Below are positions 55,654 through 64,000 of a stretch of DNA of 64,000 bases, one piece after another; the stretch's first letter is position 1, and each line of letters begins with the position of its first letter. The translations under genes and the position numbers were made by a program. The stretch covers positions 3,906,001-3,970,000 of the forward strand of contig NZ_JBHWAB010000001.1 of the NCBI RefSeq assembly GCF_042688525.2, read 5' to 3'. The stretch comes from Haloimpatiens sp042688525. Lineage in GTDB: Bacteria; Bacillota; Clostridia; Clostridiales; Clostridiaceae. The notes under the pieces are model-generated. The model ran no database searches. It had not been told where the DNA came from and saw only the letters and a program-made list of their open reading frames with translations.

Positions 55654-56684
55654 AATAATTCCTCCACTTCATCCTCTTTAATTTCTTCTATAAATTTAGC
55701 AATTAATTTTCCTGTATTTTTAATATCACCCATATTAGCAACTTCTACAGAAGTATGCATATATTTTTCTGGAATTGATATTAACAAAGTAGGTATTCCT
55801 CCTCTTGTTATTTGAATATCCCAAGCATCAGTACCTGTATTCCCTGGTTCTACTTCTACGTTATAAGATATATCATATTTATTGGCTGTATCCATAATTC
55901 TTTTTCTAAATTTAGGATGAATATTAGGTCCTATACATATAACTGGTCCTCCACCAATTTTATTTTCTTTATGCTTTTCTCCCATTGGTCCATTATCAAA
56001 AGTTACATCAATAGCAATAGCCATATCTGGTTTTATATCATAACTTGCCATTTTAGCACCTCTATGACCTACTTCTTCTTGACAAGAACATACAAAATAC
56101 ACATCTAAATCATGCTGAATATTTTCAAGTTCTTTTGCACAACTATACATAGAAACAATAGCTGCTCTATCATCTATTGCTTTACAAGTTACATTATTAT
56201 TTAAAAGTTCATAAAAATCTCTTTTTAATGTTACAAAATCACCTACATTAACAATTTTTTTTAACTTTTCTGTACTATAGCCAGTATCAATCATAAGTTT
56301 ATCTGCATCTACTGCTTTGCTCCTTTCATCTTCATTCATAAGATGTGGAGGTTTGATACCTATAATTCCTTCTATATCTTCTTTTCCATGTACTATTACT
56401 TCTTGAGAAACTAATGTCTTTGGATCTATTCCTTTAGGCTGAAATTTTAAAAATCCTTTTTCACATATTTCTGTTATCATTAAAAATACTTCATCAGCAT
56501 GTCCCATGAGCATTATACTTTTATTACCCTTACCTGTTTTGTGTATGTAAATGTTATTTAATTTCCCATACTTTACTTCTCCATACTCTTCAAAAGCCTC
56601 TTCTATTTTATTATGAATCCAGTTTTCTCGCCCACTTGGAGCATGCGATGTACACAATGTTTTTAATAATTGAATTTCATTCAT
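55644..56684 (-). CDS. M42-family aminopeptidase
   Basis: 346 residues, first of the three. Motifs intact: GHADEVFLM, KAIDDRAAI, CQEEVGHRGA, IDVTFDNGP and EKYMHTSVE. Its insert and tail (ending KEDEVEELLCF) are longer than in the neighbours. It probably forms peptide-trimming complexes with its paralogues. Ribosome site AAGGAG lies upstream of the ATG. A palindromic element and an unrelated operon lie further upstream of transcription. Confidence 0.9.
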   Translation of the reverse strand: MNEIQLLKTLCTSHAPSGRENWIHNKIEEAFEEYGEVKYGKLNNIYIHKTGKGNKSIMLMGHADEVFLMITEICEKGFLKFQPKGIDPKTLVSQEVIVHGKEDIEGIIGIKPPHLMNEDERSKAVDADKLMIDTGYSTEKLKKIVNVGDFVTLKRDFYELLNNNVTCKAIDDRAAIVSMYSCAKELENIQHDLDVYFVCSCQEEVGHRGAKMASYDIKPDMAIAIDVTFDNGPMGEKHKENKIGGGPVICIGPNIHPKFRKRIMDTANKYDISYNVEVEPGNTGTDAWDIQITRGGIPTLLISIPEKYMHTSVEVANMGDIKNTGKLIAKFIEEIKEDEVEELLCF

Positions 56685-56865
56685 ACTGTCATCTCCTTAT
56701 AGAAAATTCAAAAAATTCTCTTCATACTATCTGTTGTATTCTATAATTGTTTTAGTATTTCCTTCTCTAACAAACATAAAGACATCTGTTTGTATTATAT
56801 TCAATTTACTACTTTTTCAAGTAATAAACTTCATTAAAACTTTATACTTACTTAAATTAAATAAT

Positions 56866-56963
56866 GGGGCTGTCGCACTAAAAGTAAATCCTACAATACA
56901 TTGTGTTGATTTAAAAATTGAAAAACAATATATTGTATATAAATTTCTTAATGCGACAGCCCC
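56866..56963. repeat. palindromic element with GGGGCTGTCGCA-type ends, copy 2
   Basis: 98 bases. GGGGCTGTCGCACTAA at the left and TTAATGCGACAGCCCC at the right are inverted repeats; the interior AAAAACAATATATTGTATAT matches copy 1. It sits 11 bases after the stop codon of the CWB2 protein gene and its hairpin may double as that gene's terminator. Confidence 0.85.
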
Positions 56964-56974
56964 ATATCATACAC

Positions 56975-58840
56975 TTATTTAATTTCTGTTATATAAATAT
57001 CCTTTGTTATCTTTGGCTTTTCATATCCAATCCAAGAATATGTAAGACTAGTATTACGAGCATATCCTTCAATAAAATGTCCTGCCTTAGGTAATTTAGC
57101 AAATTGATTATATGCTGGTACTTGTTTTCCATTCAAATAATATATAAATGTAGGTTCCACAACTATCCATCCATACTCTGGTATATAAAACTCTGCCCAA
57201 GCATGTCCATAAGAATTTACTAATAAAGGTTTATCTAAACTATCATCTTGAATCCAATAACCGTAAACAACTCTTGCAGGAATTCTTTGAGCTCTACACA
57301 TAGCAACAAACAAATCTGCATAGTCTTCACATACTCCTGCCTTTGTCTTTAATGCATTTAATGCTCCTTTATTTCCTTCCCAAATATCATAACTTAATGT
57401 AGTATTTACATATTCGAATATCTTTTTAGCTTTCATATAAGGATTATTTTCTGAACCCACAACTTCTTTTGATTTACTTATTATTGAACTATTATTACTT
57501 TCTATTTTTTTCTCTGGTGAAGTATACTTTGCATAATTATTAAAAGAACTGTAATTTCCAGAAGTTTGTGAAAGATCTCCATTATACTTTAGTGTTCCTT
57601 GCTTAAAAGTTCTTACTACTTCATACTTCATACTTTGTCCACTTTTTAGACTTGGAATATAAATCTTTCCTTCTTTTTCTCCGTAAGCATTATTAATAAT
57701 ACTTATGCCATTACCATTAACACTTAATTTTTCATCCTTCTGATAAGGAGAGTTATTTATTTTACCTATGTTATCTTTTATAGTAACACTATTAATATTG
57801 GTTTCACTATTATTAGTAACAGTAATTACCTGTTTCATTTGGAAAGTCTTTTCATTAGAAATAGTATATAAACTATTATAAAAAATCTTAGTCAGAGCAC
57901 TACTTGATACTGCTCCTTCTCCACCAAGTATATAAATATTTACATTAGATTGTTTCTCGTTTTGTATAAACTTACGTATATCTACAGTTGGATTATTATC
58001 TGTTAAAACAACTATAGATGAATTTTTAGATGCTAATGATGAACCTGCAAGTGCATCTGGAAAATTATTTCCTGAAGCAACATATACTTTACTATAGCTA
58101 TTTATTTCACTAGAAAACCTATTTATTATTTTTATATTAGTTTCATATCTATTGCTTCCATAAATTCTTTCAGGGTTATGAAAATTATTTTCAACTTGAC
58201 TACTTATTACTTTAGGTCCACCTAATATATAAGTTTTATTTACCTCAGTATTTTGTAATAAATATTCTTTTAAATAATTATCTATATTATTAGTATCACA
58301 TAACAATATAGGCATATGCTTAATTGAAGCAACAGCACCCATTGAAAGTGCATCTGGGAAATTTCTACCTGTAGAAACAACCACTTCTGAACTTGCACCT
58401 AATTTTTGGGCTATTTTTACAGAAGTTTCATATCTATTTTTACCTTCTATTCTTTCACAAGTTATTCCAAGTGCACTTATTTCATTTTTAATATTATCAG
58501 ATATAGCTCCCTTACCGCCTATTATATATACTTTTTTAGTACCTAATCTAACTATTTCGTTTTTTACATTAGAATCTAATTTAGTTTTACCATTTAGTAA
58601 AATAGGAGAATTATATTTTTTAGCTAATGGTGTAGCACAAAGTGCATCTGGAAAGTCATCTCCTGTTGCTAAAATTACTACATCCGACTTATCCCAACCA
58701 TTTTGAGAAATTTGTACAGAAGTTAAATACCTATTATTTCCCCATATTCTAGTATAATTTTGTGCTAATACTATATTATTAAAATTAAATAAAATAGTAG
58801 CAATTATAAAAATTAAAATACTTCTCAAGTTTTTTTTCAT
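56975..58840 (-). CDS. surface protein: three CWB2 repeats plus transglutaminase-like domain
   Basis: 621 residues. Signal peptide 1-26; three cell-wall-binding repeat 2 units (about 28-125, 128-222, 225-320), each with NRYxTS/N, FPDAL and a YIIGG/YILGG motif, which anchor to anionic wall polymers; a beta-rich linker (330-440); then a transglutaminase-like core with Cys504 (AGVCEDYADLF), His546 (YGHAWAEFY) and Glu562 (VVEPTF, where Asp is more usual). It could crosslink or cleave peptides outside the cell. Ribosome site GAGGTG before ATG. The MscS gene lies 39 bases upstream on the same strand, so both may be one operon. Confidence 0.9.
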   Translation of the reverse strand: MKKNLRSILIFIIATILFNFNNIVLAQNYTRIWGNNRYLTSVQISQNGWDKSDVVILATGDDFPDALCATPLAKKYNSPILLNGKTKLDSNVKNEIVRLGTKKVYIIGGKGAISDNIKNEISALGITCERIEGKNRYETSVKIAQKLGASSEVVVSTGRNFPDALSMGAVASIKHMPILLCDTNNIDNYLKEYLLQNTEVNKTYILGGPKVISSQVENNFHNPERIYGSNRYETNIKIINRFSSEINSYSKVYVASGNNFPDALAGSSLASKNSSIVVLTDNNPTVDIRKFIQNEKQSNVNIYILGGEGAVSSSALTKIFYNSLYTISNEKTFQMKQVITVTNNSETNINSVTIKDNIGKINNSPYQKDEKLSVNGNGISIINNAYGEKEGKIYIPSLKSGQSMKYEVVRTFKQGTLKYNGDLSQTSGNYSSFNNYAKYTSPEKKIESNNSSIISKSKEVVGSENNPYMKAKKIFEYVNTTLSYDIWEGNKGALNALKTKAGVCEDYADLFVAMCRAQRIPARVVYGYWIQDDSLDKPLLVNSYGHAWAEFYIPEYGWIVVEPTFIYYLNGKQVPAYNQFAKLPKAGHFIEGYARNTSLTYSWIGYEKPKITKDIYITEIK

Positions 58841-58879
58841 CTTGTCACCTCTTTTGTAAATTTTGAATAAAATTTATCT

Positions 58880-60046
58880 TTAGCTATTTTTATCAATAAA
58901 TTTATTTTTTTCATTAATATTTCCTTTCACATTAATAGGAGTCTCTACATATATACTAGTACTTGGGAAAGCCATAGATACTTGCTCTTTTTCAAATATT
59001 TCCATAATTTTAAAATTTATATTTTCTTTAATTTCTAGGTATTTAGCTAATTCAGAAGTATTAACAAAAAAGTATAATAATATATCTAAACTACTATCAT
59101 TAAATTTATTAAAATTAACCAATATTGTTTCTTTACTTACATCTTCATGTTTTTTCAGCATTTCTTTCATTTCTTCTACACACTTTTTGATCTTATAACT
59201 TGGAGTATCATAAGTAACACCTATATTAAAATTTATTCTTCTATTACCTCTTCTACTCCAATTAGTTATTGGCTCATTTGCAAGTGTTGAATTTGGAACT
59301 GTAACTAATCCTTTTTCAAAATTTCTTATTTTAGTACTTCTAAAAGATATATCTTCTATAGTTCCTTCTACACTTGTAGTTTTTATCCAATCACCAATAT
59401 TAAAAGGCTTATCTAATAAAATAATTATCCCTCCAACAATATTAGCTGCAGTATCTTTAGCTGCTAATGCAAATGCAAGACCACCAAGACCAAGACCTGC
59501 TATAAATCCCTGAATATCATATCCCCATTTCTCAATTACTATAATTGCTGCAAAAGCTACTATTATAAATCTAATTACTTTTGCAATAAAAGGAAATAAT
59601 ATCTTATCCATGTTAATATCAAATTTTTTCTGCATTTTTTCAAATAATACAGATGACGTATTCGTTAAATTATAACATCCCCATGCAATAAGTATTATAA
59701 CTGCAGAACTAAAAAAGTTTTGTAAAAATACTGATGCTATATACTTACTTCCTAATATTTTTATTCTTAAATATACTATAGATGTATATAAACCAAGAAC
59801 TATAAAAAATAGATTAAGAGGTTTCTGAAAAGCTAAAAACATCTTAGTATTTAACTTTGTCTTAGTCCTGCTTAAAATTTTTAATATTAACTTAAAAATA
59901 TATTTTGTAAAAAATTTTCTAAGTAATATAAAAAATAGGAATATTAAAATTGCTATTGCAACTATTTTAAGATTATCATAAGAAAAATAATCTACTATAC
60001 CATTTACCTTTTGAGCAAAAACTGAATTAGAAAATACCTCACTCAA
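58880..60046 (-). CDS. MscS-family mechanosensitive channel
   Basis: 388 residues. Four or five membrane segments, the last being the pore helix GLGLGGLAFALAAKDTAANI with the glycine/alanine packing of MscS TM3, followed by the beta domain (PFNIGDWIKTTSVEGTIEDISFRSTKIRN) and alpha/beta C-terminus. Opens under membrane tension to release solutes after osmotic downshock. Start is TTG with GGGGGG seven bases upstream. It is located near the BCCT transporter, which would raise internal osmolyte levels. Confidence 0.93.
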   Translation of the reverse strand: MSEVFSNSVFAQKVNGIVDYFSYDNLKIVAIAILIFLFFILLRKFFTKYIFKLILKILSRTKTKLNTKMFLAFQKPLNLFFIVLGLYTSIVYLRIKILGSKYIASVFLQNFFSSAVIILIAWGCYNLTNTSSVLFEKMQKKFDINMDKILFPFIAKVIRFIIVAFAAIIVIEKWGYDIQGFIAGLGLGGLAFALAAKDTAANIVGGIIILLDKPFNIGDWIKTTSVEGTIEDISFRSTKIRNFEKGLVTVPNSTLANEPITNWSRRGNRRINFNIGVTYDTPSYKIKKCVEEMKEMLKKHEDVSKETILVNFNKFNDSSLDILLYFFVNTSELAKYLEIKENINFKIMEIFEKEQVSMAFPSTSIYVETPINVKGNINEKNKFIDKNS

Positions 60047-60207
60047 TCGATGTCCCCCCTTTTTTCTACATTCTAAAATTATGAAAGCATAAAGTACCCA
60101 TTATACTTATATACTTATTTTAAGAAATTATCTAAAATTTATCAATGATAATAATAATAAAATACATTTATATAATATACTTCGTATACTAATTTATACT
60201 TATTACA

Positions 60208-60243
60208 TAAAAAATATACACCTAAGCAAAAGCTTAGGTGTAT
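60208..60243 (-). terminator. terminator of the BCCT gene
   Basis: Stem ATACACCTAAGC/GCTTAGGTGTAT with a four-base loop and T-run on the - strand, about 77 bases past the stop codon. Confidence 0.88.
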
Positions 60244-60319
60244 CGCTGAATTTTTTAGGGAAATTTTATTTATTTTAAAGTAGTTCATTAACTATAATTA
60301 AATCTTCACTTGTATTTAT

Positions 60320-61810
60320 TTAAATCTTTTCTTCTCTTAAAGCTTTAACTAAAGAAATACAAGCAAATATCATAACAAAAATAAATGGAAACGCTGCTGC
60401 TACTGAAGCTGTTTGTAATGCCTTCAATCCACCTGCAAGTAAAAGTGCTGTTGCAAGTAATGATTGAACAAGTCCCCATAATATTTTCTTTTTATTACTT
60501 GGATTTAAATTTCCTTCTGATGTAAACATTCCTAAAACAAATGTTGCTGAATTAGCTGATGTAATAAAGAATGTACATAATAAGAATATTGCTATTATCG
60601 AAAGAATTGTTCCAAGCGGATAATTTTTCATTACAACGAATAGTGCAGTTTCTGTCTTAACTGATTGAAGTGCACTTAAACTTAATTTTTTAGTAATTCC
60701 AAGATTTATACCTAGTGTTCCAAATATTGAGAACCATACGAAAGATGCCAATGATGGTGCAATTATAACGCCCATCACAAATTCTCTAATTGTTCTACCT
60801 TTTGAAATACGTGCAATAAACGAACCAACGAATGGAGCCCATGCTATCCACCAAGCCCAATAAAATACTGTCCAACCGCTTATCCATGTATTATCCCCAA
60901 AAGCTTTTATATTTAAACTATCATATACAAAAGTATTTAGATAATCTCCAAAACTATTAACGAATGAATTTAATATTGTTATTTTAGGTCCTACTAAAAA
61001 AGCTCCAATTACTAATATACCTGCTGCCCACAAGTTAATGTCAGAAAGTAATTTTATTCCCTTTTCAATTCCACTAACAGCAGTCCATATGAATATTACT
61101 GTAACAATACCTATTATAATTACTTGAACTAACTGAGTTTCTGGTATTTTAAATAAATAATTAAGTCCTCCATTTATCTGTAATGTTCCCATTCCTAATG
61201 ATGTAGCAACACCTGCTACTGTAGCAAAGACTGCAAGTACATCTATTAATTTTCCTATGGGTCCTTTTACTCCTTCTTCACCTAATAATGGTGTAAATAT
61301 ACTACTTATTAATCCTGGTTTATTTTTTCTAAATTGGAAATATGCAAGAGCTAAGCCTATTATGCTGTAATTTGCCCAAGGATGAAATCCCCAATGCTTA
61401 AAAGATGCTTTTAATGCAAACTCGGCTGCTTCTGAAGTTCCTGGCTGTATGCCTACTGGTGGTGTTGAAAAATGAGCTAATGGTTCTGCTACACCCCAAA
61501 ATACTAATCCTATACCCATGCCAGCTCCAAATAACATTGCAAACCAAGAAGTGGTACTAAACTCTGGCTTTGAGTCATCTGGACCAAGTTTTATTTTCCC
61601 ATATTTACTAAAAGCTAATATTAATGCAAATATTACGAAAATTAACATTGACAAAAGATATGTCCAACCAAAATTAACAGATAAGAAATCATATAGTGTA
61701 TTTGCAAAATTGTTAAAATGTTCTTTAAACACAATACCCCATAAAACTATGGCAAAAGTTATTATTAATGATATATAAAATACTTTATTATCCTTTTGTT
61801 TTTCTATCAT
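60320..61810 (-). CDS. BCCT-family (betaine/choline/carnitine) transporter
   Basis: 496 residues, about 12 membrane segments. The signature GWTVFYWAWWIAWAPFVGSF is the aromatic-rich BCCT substrate path, and FGAGMGIGLVFWGVAEPL is the glycine-rich segment. Imports betaine or similar quaternary amines with sodium or protons. Location just after the reductase genes suggests it feeds betaine to them as an electron acceptor, as well as osmoprotection. Start: AAGGAAA then ATG. Confidence 0.93.
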   Translation of the reverse strand: MIEKQKDNKVFYISLIITFAIVLWGIVFKEHFNNFANTLYDFLSVNFGWTYLLSMLIFVIFALILAFSKYGKIKLGPDDSKPEFSTTSWFAMLFGAGMGIGLVFWGVAEPLAHFSTPPVGIQPGTSEAAEFALKASFKHWGFHPWANYSIIGLALAYFQFRKNKPGLISSIFTPLLGEEGVKGPIGKLIDVLAVFATVAGVATSLGMGTLQINGGLNYLFKIPETQLVQVIIIGIVTVIFIWTAVSGIEKGIKLLSDINLWAAGILVIGAFLVGPKITILNSFVNSFGDYLNTFVYDSLNIKAFGDNTWISGWTVFYWAWWIAWAPFVGSFIARISKGRTIREFVMGVIIAPSLASFVWFSIFGTLGINLGITKKLSLSALQSVKTETALFVVMKNYPLGTILSIIAIFLLCTFFITSANSATFVLGMFTSEGNLNPSNKKKILWGLVQSLLATALLLAGGLKALQTASVAAAFPFIFVMIFACISLVKALREEKI

Positions 61811-61908
61811 ATATTTTCCTTATAGTGCAAAACTATTTTGTAAACATTCAGTAAGTTCTACCTATAAGACTCCTCCCTTCTTTCTTAAAGTTTGGATTTC
61901 TTATAATG

Positions 61909-61934
61909 TTCTCTCGCCTTATTAGGCGAGAGAA
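61909..61934 (-). terminator. hairpin after grdH
   Basis: Ten-pair stem TTCTCTCGCC/GGCGAGAGAA with six-base loop right after the reductase gene. The downstream T-run is poor, so it may be an incomplete terminator or mRNA end-stabilising hairpin that lets some transcription into the BCCT gene. Confidence 0.6.
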
Positions 61935-61939
61935 TATTG

Positions 61940-63250
61940 TTAAAATTTTACTTTAAAAACTGTTTGTTCATCAATATCTGTAGTAAGAGAATCTAATGCA
62001 ACTCCGACTCTGTAATAACGTAATTTCCATTGTTCTTCCTTTGTAGTTGCCGGATCTCCTAATGGATATGGTATTGATATTGTTGGTACAATTCTATTAG
62101 AACCTACTGTTTTAGCAACTGGAATTAGATTAGCCATTTGAACTATTGTGAAACCTGCTCTTTCAATTTCTTTAACCATCGTTGCACCGCAACGTGTACA
62201 AGTTCCTCATGTAGAAACCATTATAACTCCATCTACATTATCTTCTCTTAAATATTCTACAATTTCTTTAGCCATTCTTGCTGCTTCTGCTTGAGTAGTT
62301 CCTGTTCCAACTGTTGTATAGAAATAATCATGAAGGCTTCCTATTTTTCCTTCTTTTTCATATTCTCTAAGTGCATCTATTGGAGCTATAACATCTGGAT
62401 CTGCATCTGCTGCTGCTGGATCAAATCCTGCATGAATTGTCTTATATACTCCACCCTCTAAATCGTCTACACCTGCAATATTATATCTTCCCCATCTAGT
62501 AGCTGAAGCTGATTGAATTCTATCTGGATTATCAACAGGCACTATACCACCTGTATTAACAAGAGCTATTTTAGCTTTACTTAAATCTTTTATAGCAGGT
62601 GCTATAGGTACTCTATCTAACTTAGGAATTGGAAGTTCTGATACAAACTCTTCTCCATTTAACTTCTTAAGAAGCATTTCAACAACTCTATCAGCTGCTG
62701 GCTTACCATCTTCAAGCCAAACCTGATGTCTTATACCTCTTCCGTAATATCCTTCCTCTTCAGCACTTAGAAGTTTTTCTCCTTCTAATATTTTATTACC
62801 AAATTTAGCCATAGATTTTATATCTGATCTCATCTTAGCTGCACTATGTCCACCTTTAAATATATACATTTCTTTTCTAAACATCTCAACACCAGGATTT
62901 TCTATATGCATAGAAGTTATTACTGGTACATTAAATTTTTCTTTTACCGCTTTACAAATATGACCACAAGCAGCTCCATATCTACCTGCTTGGAATGCTG
63001 GTCCAGCAAAGAAAATGTCAAACTCTAAACCTTCTAATCCTTCTATTATTCTTTTTACAGCTTCATCTTTATTAGATCCTATAAAGTTATCTCCGCATAT
63101 TATAGTATGAGTAACTTCTGCATTTAATTCTTTATTTAACTGCATTGCAGGTCCTACTAATCCTTCTTTTATTATTGGTTCAAAATCAGCCTTATCTTCT
63201 CCACCGATTTGTCCAAAGAATTGATTTAAATACATTATTGCCTTTTTCAT
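61940..63250 (-). CDS. grdH: selenoprotein subunit B of glycine/sarcosine/betaine reductase, probably betaine (GrdH)
   Basis: 436 residues, read through an in-frame TGA at 62207-62209 as selenocysteine (residue 348) in VST-Sec-GTCTRCGATMVKE. Without this the gene would look like two frames. It is the large substrate-specific subunit of component B: the selenol attacks the amine and passes a carboxymethyl group to the selenoprotein GrdA. The start MKKAIMYLNQFFGQIGGEDKA is typical; ribosome site GGGAGGTG. Betaine specificity is inferred from the neighbouring BCCT transporter; sarcosine (GrdF) or glycine (GrdB) cannot be excluded. Partner subunit lies 13 bases upstream. Confidence 0.92.
62180..62209 (-). 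promoter_or_regulatory. Sec UGA codon and bacterial SECIS hairpin
   Basis: UGA at 62207-62209 is followed, after 12 bases, by the perfect hairpin CGTTGC-GGT-GCAACG (62180-62194). A short stem with a GGU-type loop at this distance is what SelB needs to insert selenocysteine. Confidence 0.85.
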
Positions 63251-63263
63251 CTATAACACCTCC

Positions 63264-63998
63264 CTAGAATTCTTTCATTGTCTTAGGTGACCATCCAATT
63301 ACTTGATCTCCACAGAACATAGCATTATTTTCCATAACAATTGATCCATCTGGTTTAACTGAAGGTCCTAAAATTTCATCTCCAGCCCATCCTCCTGAAA
63401 GTCCATCTCTTGCTAAAGCTTCTAACTCTCCAATAACAGTTTCCATAGGAGGTAATTCTATAAGTTCCGAAACATTACCACATGAAACAATTGCATTTGC
63501 TTTTTCATCTAGAGTTACTAATGGTTGAGAATTTCCATCTCTACCTGTACATTCATTTGTTATACCTATTGTTTTCACTCCTGCATCTTCTAATGCAACA
63601 ACACAAGCTATAAAGTCTGCATCTGGATTTCCATAACCCTCTTCTGCTACTATAGCTCCATCTGCACCTAAAGATTTAGCCATTTGTGCTACAAATAAAG
63701 CTGCTCTTTCTTTTTGTTCAAGTGCAACATTAAGATTTGACATAATAACACCTAAGAAATTAATAGTTTTTCCATGTTCTTTATATAATCTTTTTATTGT
63801 TGGACAGTTTTGGAAATCATAAGTTGACCATTTTGATGAACATGGCATAAAGCTACCTGAAATAATTGCTCCATCTAAAACCTCATTAGGATTCATAAAT
63901 GTAGGAACCATTCTATTTGTATCCCATCCATATAGCAAGTCATTATATCCTAAGTCTTCCATTTGAGATTGAGGCTGCATTACATATACAACACTTGG
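63264..63998 (-). CDS. grdI: component B proprotein of glycine/sarcosine/betaine reductase, probably GrdI, 5' truncated
   Basis: Frame open to the right edge of the window (PSVVYV precedes MQPQSQM), so only the C-terminal part of the protein is present. Members of this group (GrdE/GrdG/GrdI) are cleaved at an internal cysteine to produce two subunits, the second with an N-terminal pyruvoyl or related group. The likely site is the cysteine of GITNECTGRDGNSQPLV (codon at 63549-63551). The protein ends PKTMKEF just before grdH. Betaine specificity is inferred as for grdH. Confidence 0.88.
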   Translation of the reverse strand, partial: PSVVYVMQPQSQMEDLGYNDLLYGWDTNRMVPTFMNPNEVLDGAIISGSFMPCSSKWSTYDFQNCPTIKRLYKEHGKTINFLGVIMSNLNVALEQKERAALFVAQMAKSLGADGAIVAEEGYGNPDADFIACVVALEDAGVKTIGITNECTGRDGNSQPLVTLDEKANAIVSCGNVSELIELPPMETVIGELEALARDGLSGGWAGDEILGPSVKPDGSIVMENNAMFCGDQVIGWSPKTMKEF

Positions 63999-64000
63999 TA

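Noticed and set aside
62179..62209. Frameshift or nonsense mutation splitting the reductase gene
   Set aside because: The frame continues without shift after TGA, the context VST-x-GTCTRC is the selenocysteine site of this family, and a SECIS-like hairpin follows.

Overview
The window looks like chromosomal DNA of a low-GC, spore-forming, anaerobic Firmicute, most likely Clostridium sensu stricto (cluster I). This rests on strong AT bias, AGGAGG-type ribosome sites, the sporulation sigma-factor inhibitor Gin/CsfB, a clostridial-type 2[4Fe-4S] ferredoxin, clostridial rRNA, and a selenocysteine-containing betaine/sarcosine/glycine reductase. Species is not resolved. Nearly every gene and all three rRNA operons point leftward (- strand), so replication probably runs from right to left here, with the origin somewhere to the right (inference).

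Layout. 1-8.5 kb: a truncated DUF5808-type membrane protein, a YkuS-like protein, a pseudogene scrap, ferredoxin, then a leftward cluster syntenic with the Bacillus yaa region (gin, yaaO-like decarboxylase, tmk, darA, holB, ricT, and an HMA-fold protein), followed by a degenerate M20 peptidase homologue. 9-24 kb: LD-carboxypeptidase, tRNA-Cys and tRNA-Phe, rrn operon 1, an accessory island (Sir2, orphan AbiEii-like nucleotidyltransferase, double-LysM protein, tiny lipoprotein), tRNA-Lys and rrn operon 2. 24-28.5 kb: an acyltransferase and a YtrA-type GntR regulator with an ABC transporter. 29-38.5 kb: a ten-gene operon under a cobalamin riboswitch with terminator. It couples cobalt import (cbiMNQO) to tetrapyrrole synthesis from glutamyl-tRNA to precorrin-2 (hemA, sirC, hemC, cobA-hemD, hemB, hemL). 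38.8-43 kb: a two-component system co-directional with a lone solute-binding lipoprotein and a membrane-anchored unknown. 43-48.5 kb: a group II intron relic, a second identical tRNA-Phe and rrn operon 3, whose 5S gene has its own consensus promoter. 48.7-53.3 kb: a small conserved protein, a UDG-superfamily protein, BirA, dUTPase and an MFS exporter. 53.6-60 kb: three M42 aminopeptidase paralogues (one with lost catalytic residues) with a cluster of DnaA-box sequences between two of them, a CWB2/transglutaminase surface protein and an MscS channel. 60.3-64 kb: a BCCT transporter and component B of a Grd reductase, the larger subunit read through an in-frame UGA as selenocysteine.

Across the window lie two families of non-coding palindromic elements: a ~255-bp element that is one giant imperfect hairpin (two near-identical full copies plus decayed ones), and a ~90-100-bp element with GGGGCTGTCGCA-type inverted ends (two copies). 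The most notable observations are the M42 and M20 pseudoenzymes, the DnaA-box cluster, the dedicated 5S promoter in rrn3, a compensatory base-pair difference between 16S copies, the hairpin family and the intron relic placed beside a terminator.
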